From NCBI GenBank assembly GCA_038400315.1, contig CP151669.1:1-58104 (forward strand): a stretch of DNA of 58,104 bases, in the 5' to 3' direction. Source of the stretch: Isosphaeraceae bacterium EP7. GTDB taxonomy: Bacteria > Planctomycetota > Planctomycetia > Isosphaerales > Isosphaeraceae. The notes beneath the pieces are model-generated. The model saw only the letters and a program-made list of their open reading frames with translations, was not told the DNA's origin and did not search any database. Of the stretch, positions 26,951-35,627 are shown piece after piece (within the stretch, counting starts at the first letter, position 1; each line of letters opens with the position of its first letter). Made by a program: the position numbers and the translations under genes.

Positions 26951-27163
26951 GACGGCCGAGAGACCGCAGGCCCGCCGCGACGGCGAGCCCATCGCCCGCC
27001 ACCGGGCGATCCGATCCGAACCCCACGGCCGCGGCACCGACGTACCGACGCCCCTCAAACCAAACTCGGATCGGCGACGCCGATCCCGACACGCCCCCCC
27101 GTCGGCGGTGCGCAGGCCCTGCGCGCCGCCGGCACGGCCGGCCCCACACGAGACGACCATCCC

Positions 27164-29402
27164 ATGGACAACTTCCGGCGACAGCGGGGCCGAAACAAGC
27201 CCCTCGACGACGGCCACCGGCGGGACACCGCGCGGCAGGTCGCCGACATCCTCCGAGATCGCCGACATCCTCCGAGATTACCACGCCCGGCTGCCGCGCG
27301 AGCGGGCCGACGCCATCGGCTGCATCTACGCCCGGTACTCCACCAAGCACCAGGACAGCATCGCCGACCAGGTCAGGGCCTGCTGCGACGCCGCGTTCCG
27401 AGCCGGCGTCTTCGTCCCCGAGGAGAACGTCGCCTTCGACCTCGCCACCTCCGGGCGGTCAGGCAGGAGGCCCGGGCTGGCACGCATCACCGGGCTCCTC
27501 AGCGACCGCGGGGCCTCGGTCCTCCTCTGCATCGCCTCCAGCCGGCTCCATCGCAAGCAGTACCGCGTCCTCAGGTTCGTAGAGGAGGTCGTCGTCGACT
27601 GCGGCGCACGCGTCATCCTCCCGGCCAACTCTATCGACACAGCCACCCCCGGATGGAGGCTGCTCTTCCAGATCCACGGCATGATCGACGAGCAGGGCAC
27701 CACCGCCTACGCCGCCAACATCCGCGCCGCCCACGTCAGCCGCTTCGAACGGGGAATGGTCTGCTCCTCCTACCCATTCGGCTACCGCTCCGCACCAGGC
27801 GACGGCGGGGGTGACGGCCGCGGCGGGGCCCGCAACATCCTGGCCGTCGAGCCCGAGGCCGCCGAGGTCGTCCGGGCCATCTTCGCCCGCTACGCCGACG
27901 GCGCCGTCAGCATCGCCCAACTCGTGCGCGACCTCAACGCCGAGGACGACGCCCCGCGGCCCCGCCGCAGCCCCGACGGCCTGTGGAGCGACACCATCCT
28001 GGGCCGCATGCTGTCCAACCCCATCTATCGCGGCGAGGCCCGCTACGGGGCCACCGAGTCCATCTGGAGCCCCACCAGGGACTACTCCCGCCAGGTACGC
28101 CGCGCCGAGCCGCTGCGGACCCGGCAGGACGAGTCCCTGCGAATCGTCGACGACGACCTCTTCGACCGCGTCCAGCGCCGCCGCGGCCGACGGCCCGCCG
28201 CCGTCGGCCGCGGCGCCGGAAGGGGGGACCCAACGACCACCGTCCCAACGCCCTGGGCGGGCTGTTCTACTGCACCGCCCACGGCCGATCGCTCCAGGCC
28301 GGCGGGCGCAGGGGCAAGTTCCTCGTCTGCGAACGCTGCCGCATGCAGGCCCCCGCCGAGCGTCCCCTCTTCAGCATGCTCAACCGCGAGCGGGCCCTGA
28401 GCCTGACCTGCTCCGCCCTGGCCGCGGCCATCCGCGGAGACGGCGAGCTGCCCGCCATGATCCTCGAGGCGGCGCTACGACAAAACGAGCGGGACGCCGC
28501 GGCCGACCCCAGCCGCCGCCCCGCGCTGGACAGGCAGGAGAAGCAGAAGGTCGGGGCGATCGACCTGCTCATGGAGCAGCCCGGCGACGACCCCGAGGAA
28601 CGCCGCGATACCCGCGAACGGCTGGCGAGATACCGGCGCGAGCTGGCCGAGATCCGCCGCGAGCGGAGTCACTTCGAGGCCACCGGGCGGGGCCCGCTGC
28701 CGACGCCGACCGATTCCGACGTGCGGGCCTGGCTGGGGGGCCTCGGCTCCCGGCTCGAGCCCGCGACGGACGCCGGCCCCGAGGCGGCCGCGCGGCTGCG
28801 CGAAGTCCTGGGGATCCTCACCGGCGGCCGCATCGACCTGAGGCAATGCGGCAAGCCCACCGCCCACGCCGGCTGGCTCGAGGGGCGCTTCACCCTCTGC
28901 CACGTCCGGCTCGCCGCCCACCTGCTGGGCCGGCCCCCGGGCGAACCGGCCGCCTCCTCCGGGGAGGAGATCGTCATCGCCTACCGCGACCCCACCCCGG
29001 CCGAGCGCCACGCCGACGCGGCCAAGGCCCTCTACGACGACGGCCTGGAGATCAAGGCCATCGCCGCCCGCCTGGGCATCACCTACAACCTAGCACGGCG
29101 GGCCCTGCTCGCCTGGTCGACCCGCACCGGCACCCCCCTGCCCGACGGCCGCGCCCGCCAGGCCAGGCTCCCCCAGCCCGACGCCCCCCAGCCGCCGATG
29201 CGTGCGCTCGCCGGCGAGATCAAGCGGCTCTACGACGAGCGCCTGACGCTGCGGCAGATCGCCGCGCAGGTGCGTCACAGCGTCCCGTTGGTGCGGCGGT
29301 CGCTGGAGCTCTGGTTCCGCGACCGGGGCCTGGCCCGTCCCGACGGCCGGGCCCGCCGCAAGGAGCTGCCGCGCCGGCCAGGCTCGCGCCGGGCGGCCTG
29401 AT
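27164..29402 (+). pseudogene. Large serine recombinase, twice frameshifted
   Basis: The resolvase N-domain carries the nucleophile region CIYARYSTKHQDSIADQVR. It is followed by a recombinase domain (IYRGEARYGATES), a zinc ribbon with paired cysteines (LFYCTAHGRS, FLVCERCRMQ), a charged coiled coil, and two similar C-terminal helix-turn-helix repeats (ALYDDGLEIKAIAARLGITY; RLYDERLTLRQIAAQVRHSV). A perfect 19-bp tandem duplication at 27241-27278 shifts the frame after VADILRD; deleting one unit joins ATG 27164 to YHARLPRERAD. A second break lies in the G6 tract near 28218, where the frame must slip back by one to reach GGPNDHRPNALGGLF. The ancestral protein was about 740 residues. Probably inactive. 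Confidence 0.85.
27241..27278 (+). repeat. 19-bp tandem duplication in the recombinase
   Basis: CGCCGACATCCTCCGAGAT occurs twice in a row (27241-27259 and 27260-27278). Nineteen is not a multiple of three, so the second copy breaks the recombinase frame seven codons after the natural VADILRD segment. Looks like replication slippage. Confidence 0.95.
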
Positions 29403-29419
29403 CGCAGCAGTCGTCCCCC

Positions 29420-29450
29420 GGGGCAGGCCGAAAGGCCTGCCCCTTTTTTT
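29420..29450 (+). terminator. Rho-independent terminator of the recombinase
   Basis: GGGGCAGGCC, loop GAAA, GGCCTGCCCC, then seven T. A perfect 10-bp GC-rich stem 17 bases after the recombinase stop; the clearest intrinsic terminator in the window. Confidence 0.95.
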
Positions 29451-29968
29451 AGCGGTCAGACACGACGCCGCCGCCGCGGGTCCCCGTCATGGCCAAGGCC
29501 GGCGGCGTCGGAGGCCATCGCGTCGCGGCCCTGCCCACGTGCCTTGGCCGCCGCTCGGGGCCGAGGGATCGGTGCTCTGCCCACGGATTAATTGGGAATG
29601 GTGCTATCTCCCTCCTGGACGAAATGCCCCCTGCTGGCACCCGGCAGCATGCGGCCTTTCGTCAAGAGGATGCACTCGCCGCAGTCGGGGCCGAGGTCGG
29701 AAGTTGCGCGGCATGATCAACCAGGATGTGTCGATTCCGAGGTCCTTGCGAGGCATCCCGGCCCGATGGTTTTGCCACCTCATCGCGCACCATCATCGGA
29801 TCAACGCCGGGCTGACACGCGACCGGCCGGTGCCATCGCAGTCTTGCCAAGAGTTTGCCGATTCAAAAAGTCGTTACGACGGTGGCTTCCGGCGTCCCGG
29901 CAGGTCGCGGCGACGGGGTACCGTGCGTGCGCTAACGCGGCGTCCGGACTCGAAACGAGGGAACGGCG
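29451..29968. other. Gap without recognisable gene
   Basis: About 500 bases after the terminator. Short frames only. It may hold one edge of the former recombinase-carried element, but no direct repeat that could be an attachment site was recognised by eye. Confidence 0.35.
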
Positions 29969-29998
29969 ATGTCCCCCCACCAGCTGGCCGGCCTCGGC

Positions 29999-30205
29999 AT
30001 GCGAAAGAAGGTCGACGTCCGCATGCTCGCCGCCGCCGTCGGGCAAGGTTGGGACGTCACCGTCGCCGTCCGAGCCAGGGCCGCCAGGCGCCCCATGGCC
30101 GTCGTCGAGGGCCCCCGCTGCCCCGACGCAGTGAAGGTCAGGGCCGCGGCCTCCGTCGTGGTGCTCAACGGCTCCAACCTGAAGGACGCCGGCCGTGCCC
30201 GATAG
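29999..30205 (+). CDS. Small hypothetical protein (GQGWDV type)
   Basis: About 68 residues from ATG 29999 (an earlier ATG at 29969 is possible). The core KKVDVRMLAAAVGQGWDVTV resembles KSDLRLLAKSLRQGWPVE in the next frame, so the two are probably related. Its TAG overlaps the next start region (GTGCCCGATAG), suggesting coupling. Function unknown. Confidence 0.4.
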   Translation: MRKKVDVRMLAAAVGQGWDVTVAVRARAARRPMAVVEGPRCPDAVKVRAAASVVVLNGSNLKDAGRAR

Positions 30206-30401
30206 CACGACCAGTCTCGACTTAACCCGCAAATCCGACCTGCGACTGCTGGCCAAGTCGCTACGACAGGGTTGGCCCGTCGAGCCCGAGGTCAGGCAGT
30301 AGGTCTCTGAGGCGGTCGCCGTCATCCTGTCCGACCCCGGGGCACGAGACGACCTGCGTGAGTTGGCCGGCCAGGTGGCACGGTTGCTATCTCCTGCGTG
30401 A
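30195..30401 (+). pseudogene. GWPVE-type small ORF with an in-frame TAG
   Basis: From GTG 30195 the frame reads DLTRKSDLRLLAKSLRQGWP and VEPEVRQ, then TAG at 30301-30303, and continues in the same frame as VSEAVAVILSDPGARDDLRE and LAGQVARLLSPA to a stop. The part after the stop matches the parallel part of the ORF at 45500 (VAVEALLDDPICRQDTREL), so the TAG looks like a nonsense mutation. Relics of the same family are at 32821 and 47661. Confidence 0.6.
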
Positions 30402-30410
30402 TGCCCCCTT

Positions 30411-30878
30411 TCAGGCAGGCTTGACCGGCTGACCAAGCATGACCCCGAACTTGCCGTGCAGCACGTCGAGGCGATGGATCTGCGCCGGGTAGGCAAGCAC
30501 CTCGCGCAGCAACTCAGAACGGAGGAAGTTGTGCCCGCCCGGCCCGTTGTCGTGCGCGTGACGGGCTTGGGCGTCCGGGAACGCCTCGAAGATGCAGAAC
30601 GTCGTCTTCGAGTAACGAAGGGCGAACCATGGGCCAGTCAGCGGCTCCTGGTCGACGCCAGCGTTGATGTCCCGGAGGAAGGCCTGGAGTAGCTCCTCTT
30701 TGCCCGGCCTGGCCTCGAGGTGGATGTAGTACGCCTTCCGACCCGGCGTGTCGTCGAGGCCGTTCAGCATGAAGCCCGGGTGGGACGGGTCGTCCTGCGA
30801 CCAGTCCGGGCTCGGGTTTGGGAATGGGGCCAGGTTCATCGCCTCGCCGGGATAGGGTTCGTTTGCTTCACTGCTCAT
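30411..30878 (-). CDS. Antibiotic biosynthesis monooxygenase-like protein
   Basis: 155 residues. The core AYYIHLEARPGKEELLQAFL, WFALRYSKTTFCIFEAFPD and AQARHAHDNGPGGHN is typical of the dimeric ferredoxin-like ABM fold, whose members include quinol monooxygenases. Catalytic residues are not clearly assignable. The N-terminal 40 residues are proline-rich. Its start codon region is shared with no neighbour; SnoaL, SDR and this fold often occur in aromatic detoxification loci. Confidence 0.65.
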   Translation of the reverse strand: MSSEANEPYPGEAMNLAPFPNPSPDWSQDDPSHPGFMLNGLDDTPGRKAYYIHLEARPGKEELLQAFLRDINAGVDQEPLTGPWFALRYSKTTFCIFEAFPDAQARHAHDNGPGGHNFLRSELLREVLAYPAQIHRLDVLHGKFGVMLGQPVKPA

Positions 30879-31366
30879 GGTGGTCCTTTCGACGGCGGGC
30901 GGCGGATCGGCCTCGCACCCGTCGGGATGAGGCAGTCGTCCGCAGTCGAGCTCGTCATTCGCGAACGATGCTCGGCGTTACCAGGATAGCCGAGTTCGCC
31001 CTCCGCCGCAGTTCTCCGGTGCCCAACGAGGGCCGGGCCAGGGGCGACATCGGCGGTGGCCGGCCTGGTCAACGACCCGACGGCCGGCAGGCGGCTACGC
31101 AACCGTGCCGAGGTGGTGGTCAGACTGCTGGGCGGTGGGGTGACGGCGAGGTGAGCGTACCGACCGCGGTCAGCAGGGCGTGACCTTCGGCCAAGACGGC
31201 CGGCCTAGGGCGGGCCTTGCTCCGACGCCCGGCACCCGTTCCAATCCTCGCTGCGGCAATGCAGAACCCAGCACGGCCCGGGGTGAGCGTCGTCACCCGA
31301 GGCAACCGCGAGGGGCCCGGGTAACGCGGGACGCCAGGCCCGTCCCGACCTCGCACGAGGCAGCCC
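30879..31366. other. Gap between divergent genes
   Basis: About 490 bases between the minus-strand ABM-like gene and the plus-strand propeller gene. It should contain both promoters. No gene, repeat or hairpin was recognised. Confidence 0.4.
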
Positions 31367-32800
31367 ATGTCCCACGCCCTCTTCCTGCTCTTGGCGCTCG
31401 CCGCCCCGCCGGCCCCGATCGACGTGGCCGATCGCAAGCAGCTCTTCATCGACCATCGCTTCATCACGGAGAGCGATCGGGTCGAGCTGCACGCCAATCC
31501 GCCCCAGAAGCTCGGCCTGCTCCGCGACGAACACGGCACGCCCTTTCAAGGGCATGTCGGCCGCGTGATCGAGGACGGCGGCAAGGTTCGCATGTATCTC
31601 GGCGCGGATGATGCCGAAGTCCTGGAAAGTGACGACGGCCTCCAATTCCGCCGCACCGGGACTAAGCTCGGCGGCGGCGGTTTTCCCACGATCTTCCTCG
31701 ATCTCCACGAGGCCGATCCGGCGAGGCGATACAAGCTCTTCCGCCTCAAGTCCGGCCAGCCGTTCGACCCCGCCGTGCACGGCGTCTACGCCAGCTACTC
31801 GGCCGACGGCGAGCACTTCAACGAGTCCGGCCAGGTACTCCCGTTCTTCACCGATAATCCGACGATCGTCCACTGGGACAATCGGATCGGCAAATACGTG
31901 ATCTATACGCGAGCCCTCTCCTACGACTCGGAGAATCAGAGGAGGATCGGCCGCATCGAGACCGACGACCCGCTCAAGCCCTGGCCATATCGCAAGTCGG
32001 GCAACGACCGCATGTTCTTCGCGACCGGGAACGTGGACGTCGTGCTCCAGGCCGACGCGGAGGACGACCCCCACTCCGACCTCTACTACAACGCCTCGGC
32101 CCTCTATCCCTGGGCCCAGGACGTCTACCTCATGTTCCCGAGCAGCTTCCGACACTTCTCTCCTCAGCGCAACCCCTATGTCAAACCGAGGGCCGGGGGG
32201 AAGTGGGAGGACTTCGGCATGCTCGAGACACAGTTGGCCGTCAGCCGCGACGGGGTGAAATGGTCACGACCGAACCGCGAACCCTATGTCGCAACCGGAC
32301 TGGCCGACGAGTGGGACCGCTGGTATGCGGTGACGGGACCCGGCATCGTTCGTCGGGGGAACTACCTCTATCAGTATTACTACTCCAGCGGGCGACTGCA
32401 CGACTCGGCCATCCTTCGGCCCGAGTACGACCAAGCCGCCAGACAGCTCGGAGGGGTAGGCGTCGTGCGGCAACGGCTGGATGGGTTCGTCTCCGCCGAC
32501 GCCGACCACCGGGGAGGGTCACTCACGACGCCCGCCGTCAGGTTCAAGGGCAGTCGGCTGAGGCTGAACATCGACACCGGGGCCATGGGCACGGCGTTCG
32601 TCGGCCTGCTCGACGAAGAGGGGCGGCCGATTCCGGGCTTCGCCGCAGAGGATTGCGAGGAGATCGGCGGCAACTTCATCGACCAGGCCGTCCACTGGAG
32701 GGGCAGCCCGGACGTCTCCGCGATCGCGGGGCGCCCGGTGCGAATCCAGGTCAAGCTGCGCCGCGCGAAACTGTACGCGTTCCAATTCACGAAAGAGTGA
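31367..32800 (+). CDS. Secreted GH32/43-like five-bladed propeller protein
   Basis: 477 residues. A short N-terminal hydrophobic segment (HALFLLLALAAPPAP) acts as a signal. The rest has the pattern of planctomycete proteins that share the glycosyl hydrolase 32/43/68 propeller: DRKQLFIDHRFI, NPPQKLGLLRDEHGTPFQGH, KYVIYTRALSYDSENQRRIG and QLAVSRDGVKWSR. A C-terminal beta-sandwich-like part follows. Hydrolytic activity on a glycan is possible but not shown by the sequence. Confidence 0.65.
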   Translation: MSHALFLLLALAAPPAPIDVADRKQLFIDHRFITESDRVELHANPPQKLGLLRDEHGTPFQGHVGRVIEDGGKVRMYLGADDAEVLESDDGLQFRRTGTKLGGGGFPTIFLDLHEADPARRYKLFRLKSGQPFDPAVHGVYASYSADGEHFNESGQVLPFFTDNPTIVHWDNRIGKYVIYTRALSYDSENQRRIGRIETDDPLKPWPYRKSGNDRMFFATGNVDVVLQADAEDDPHSDLYYNASALYPWAQDVYLMFPSSFRHFSPQRNPYVKPRAGGKWEDFGMLETQLAVSRDGVKWSRPNREPYVATGLADEWDRWYAVTGPGIVRRGNYLYQYYYSSGRLHDSAILRPEYDQAARQLGGVGVVRQRLDGFVSADADHRGGSLTTPAVRFKGSRLRLNIDTGAMGTAFVGLLDEEGRPIPGFAAEDCEEIGGNFIDQAVHWRGSPDVSAIAGRPVRIQVKLRRAKLYAFQFTKE

Positions 32801-32820
32801 CCGGCACCCCCGGATCTGCC

Positions 32821-32885
32821 CGGCCCAGGCCGACGTCGAAGCCTGCGAAGTCCGCCGGGAGTTGGCCGGGAAACTGGCGACGTTG
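32821..32885 (+). pseudogene. GWPVE-family relic split by the IS4-type element
   Basis: AQADVEACEVRRELAGKLATL matches the C-terminal part of the small ORF at 45500 (QDTRELAGKLATLMDG). The IS4-type element is inserted immediately after; joining to 34397 continues LRMSGKFDP. The front of the gene is missing. Confidence 0.5.
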
Positions 32886-34387
32886 CAATCGTGTTCGGCA
32901 CCGGTTTTGCGCATGCGGCCGTCACCCGATTTGATCGATTTCCTCTTGCGCCACCGCCGCCTCTCCGTCAGAATTGTCGGGCATGGGCACTCACGATGAG
33001 CTCCGGAACCTCGCCGGGCTGAAGATTCTCGGTCGGATCCGGCCGCTCTTCGCCCATCTCCACGACCACGCTTGTCACCGCGACAAGGCTAAGAATCGCA
33101 CGCTTCACCTCGATCAGCTCGCCTCGCTGGTCACCCTGGCCATGTTCAATCCCGTCGCTCGCAGCTTGCGGGCGCTCTCGCAGGTCAGCGACCTGGGACA
33201 CGTCCGCAAGCGGTTCGGCGTCGCCCACGCCGCGACCGGATCGCTCTCCGAGGCCGCGCGACTCTTCGATCCCGAGGCGCTCGCGGGCGTCATCGCCGAG
33301 TTGGCCGGAGAGGTCCGTGGCGTCGCCAAGGACCCCCGACTGGCCGCGTTGAAGAACCCGCTGACGGCCGTCGACGGCACCCTGCTGAAGGCCCTGCCGA
33401 GGATGGTCGAGTCGGCCTGGCTGGACAGCAGGCACGGCACGCCGCGGCATGCCTGGCGGCTTCACGTCCACTTCGACGTCGACCGCTCGGTCCCCGCCCG
33501 CGTCGAGCTGACCGGTCCGGCCAACTCGGGCGACTCCGACGAGAAGGCCGTGCTCCGCAAGTCTGCCGAGGCCGGGCGCACCTACGTCATGGACCGCTGG
33601 TTCGGCCAGTTCACCCTCTTCAACGCGATCGTGCATGCCAAGAGTGATTATGTCTGCCGAATCCGCGACAACAGCCGGGTGGAGGTCGTCGAGTCCCGAC
33701 CCCTGACCGACGAGGCCATCGCCGCCGGGGTCGCCTCCGACTCGATCGTCAGTCTCGGCCTGTCGTCGGCCGTCGCCCGGCGTCCCGGCCACGCCACGCG
33801 GCTGGTCGCGGTGAAAACGCAGCCGCACGAGAAGCGAGGCGGCCGCAAGGGCAAGACCGCGGGCCCCTCCAGCGACGGCGAACTGCTGCTGGCGACGAAC
33901 CTCACGGACGTGCCGGCAGCGATCATCGCATTGATCGATCATTACCGGTGGACGGTCGAGATCTTCTTCCGGTTCTTCAAGCAAACGCTGGGCTGCAACC
34001 ACCTGCTCTGGGAGCATCCCAAGGGGATCCTGCTGGAGACGTACTGCGCGATCATCGCCTGCCTGCTGATCAATCATTCGACGGGCCGCAAGCCGGCGCG
34101 TCGAACCTACGAGATGCTCTGCTACGACTTCCTGGGCCTGGCGAGCCTGGAGGAGATGACGGCCCACCTGGCGAAGCTGGCGGCCCGGGAATCCGCCCCG
34201 CCCAAGCCCTGAATCGTCCCCACCGCCCCCCCTTCGCCGGGTCGAGTGGCGGTCGACGCTGCGCGTCGCGAAGGCCCGATTGCCGCGACCGGATCGGAAT
34301 AAGCAGAGTTCGTCCGTGTTTCGAGGCCGGTGCCGGCCTCGAACCATCACGGCCCAGGCTCAGCATGCCCGGTGCCGAACACGATTG
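32886..34387 (+). mobile_element. IS4-type insertion sequence
   Basis: The 19-bp perfect terminal inverted repeats CAATCGTGTTCGGCACCGG at 32886-32904 and its complement at 34369-34387 bound 1502 bp. Outside them GCGACGTTG (32877-32885) and GCAACGTTG (34388-34396) match in eight of nine bases, a likely 9-bp target duplication. It carries one transposase gene. Confidence 0.85.
32983..34212 (+). CDS. IS4-family DDE transposase
   Basis: About 409 residues. The first catalytic aspartate is in LTAVDGTLLKALPRMVESAW, a second in TYVMDRWFGQFTLFNAIV, and the glutamate in YRWTVEIFFRFFKQTLGC. That last stretch keeps the R-(3)-E-(6)-K spacing of the IS4 signature but has aspartate where the tyrosine is usual. 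The frame is intact, so the element may still be active. ATG 32983 is chosen; TTG 32974 is an alternative. Confidence 0.85.
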   Translation: MGTHDELRNLAGLKILGRIRPLFAHLHDHACHRDKAKNRTLHLDQLASLVTLAMFNPVARSLRALSQVSDLGHVRKRFGVAHAATGSLSEAARLFDPEALAGVIAELAGEVRGVAKDPRLAALKNPLTAVDGTLLKALPRMVESAWLDSRHGTPRHAWRLHVHFDVDRSVPARVELTGPANSGDSDEKAVLRKSAEAGRTYVMDRWFGQFTLFNAIVHAKSDYVCRIRDNSRVEVVESRPLTDEAIAAGVASDSIVSLGLSSAVARRPGHATRLVAVKTQPHEKRGGRKGKTAGPSSDGELLLATNLTDVPAAIIALIDHYRWTVEIFFRFFKQTLGCNHLLWEHPKGILLETYCAIIACLLINHSTGRKPARRTYEMLCYDFLGLASLEEMTAHLAKLAARESAPPKP

Positions 34388-34656
34388 GCAACGTTGCGGA
34401 TGTCCGGAAAATTTGACCCGCAGATGACGCTGACGGGCCAATCCCCGGGTGCGGCGAGCACCGTCAGGCCCACTTCCGGCCCCGCGACTTCGCGGCCAGA
34501 GCCAGACGTTGCCGGCGGCTCAACCCCGAGGCCTGCCCGGCGACCGTCAGTGGTAGCGCCGCCGGGGATCGGCCCTGATCGGGAGCAGTCGCCACGTGCT
34601 TCTGCTGGGCCGTCTGCTTGGTAAGCCGCATCGTCGGTCCTCGGAGATCTTGCGCC
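34388..34656. other. Sequence right of the IS4-type element
   Basis: The former continuation of the GWPVE-family relic, then about 200 bases without a recognisable gene leading into the structured leader at 34657. Confidence 0.35.
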
Positions 34657-34770
34657 CCTCGCGTTGCTTGCGAGAGGCGGGCGCGATTAAAGAGATGGCC
34701 CCGGGGAGAGCGCTAACTCTCGCCGGGGCCAAGTATCTCTGGTTGCTGCGGTTCGGTGTAATCAGCACCG
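34657..34770 (+). promoter_or_regulatory. Structured leader with three hairpins (copy 1)
   Basis: H1: CTCGC-GTTGCTT-GCGAG at 34658-34674. H2: AGAGAT plus GGCCCCGGGGAGAG (34691-34710), loop CGCTAA, CTCTCGCCGGGGCC plus AAGT-ATCTCT (34717-34740). H3: CGGTG-TAATCAG-CACCG at 34754-34770. All three stems recur at 47871-47986 with different H2 and H3 loops. The leader ends 32 bases before the start of an HTH_36-like gene. RNA control of that gene, or a replication-control structure, is inferred. Confidence 0.6.
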
Positions 34771-34802
34771 CCTCAGCGTGCACTCACGGGAGTTGACCCC
34801 GG

Positions 34803-35054
34803 ATGAGCTACGTCGATTCTACGCGCGCTGCTGCTGCTGTCAAAGACCATTTTTCCGCCATCCCTAACAGGCTTCAGGACGACCCACGCCTGAAGCGCAG
34901 GGACCTGGCCACCGTCGCCGCAATCCTCCGCTATGCAAGGGCCAAGGACTGGGCCTCCATGTCCAACCACGCACTGGCCAATCACGGACGATGCGGCGAG
35001 CGATCCATTGAGAGCCTGGCGGGGATGCTGGGCCGGCAGCTGGGCGGGCGTTGA
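34803..35054 (+). pseudogene. HTH_36-like gene, internal deletion copy
   Basis: Residues 1-69 (VKDHFSAIPNRLQDDPRLKR; LATVAAILRYARAKDWASMS; NHALANHGRCGERSIE) match the intact gene at 48020. The frame then jumps directly to the last residues SLAGMLGRQLGGR. About 440 bp of the middle is missing, in frame. The remaining 83 residues lack the recognition helix and linker, so it is probably non-functional, or a dominant short form if expressed. Confidence 0.8.
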
Positions 35055-35627
35055 GCCTCAGTTCGATCAGCGGCTTCTGAGTGGGTCGCGTCCCGGTGGA
35101 CGAGCGTCAACCATTTCCTGCGACCGCAGGAAATAGTTTGGGGCCGGTGCGCGCCTCAGCCGCCGCCTGCTCGAGGAAAACCTGGAGCAGGTCCCGGCGG
35201 CCGACCGAGGCCGCGAGGCCTGCGGAAGGTCCGTCATGCGAGCCAAGGGGGGTCAGTCGAATCCGAGGACCAGAGGCTTGCTCGCATCCAAGGACTCCCG
35301 CCTTATTCGACCGAAATGATGCGCAATCCCATCCATTTTCCTGAGTGCAACGAAAAACGGATGGGTCCGACGCTGGCCCGGAGGCTGGCAATTGTTCGCG
35401 TCGAGAACATGGGATTCTCCCGCATCAGGCCCTGCATCCGGGCTTGCCGACCGGGGGCCGTAGGCATGGCCAGTCTTTGATGGATGGCCCATTGGGCTTC
35501 GGTCAGGTCGCCGGGGTAAGGTTGGTGATTCATCCCCCTTCTACGTCCGAATTCCAAGTTTTGGAACTGACGGTCATCGCTCGATGAGGGGGGCGGACCA
35601 TCCGGGGACGGCCCGCGAGATCCGGTG
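35055..35627. other. Gap with hairpins downstream of the HTH_36 relic
   Basis: About 570 bases without a supported gene. It contains the duplicated segment ending in hairpin ATTTCCTGC-GACC-GCAGGAAAT (35113-35134), also present after the intact copy at 48764-48793. A second stem is CCCATCCATTTT paired with AAAACGGATGGG (35328-35365). Confidence 0.6.

Noticed and set aside
27241-27278. Recombinase attachment site
   Set aside because: The 19-bp repeats are adjacent and lie within the coding frame, which fits slippage duplication better than attL/attR.
27811-30225. 804-codon plus-strand open frame over the recombinase
   Set aside because: Proline- and arginine-rich, in a different frame from the recombinase motifs; an artefact of GC-rich sequence.
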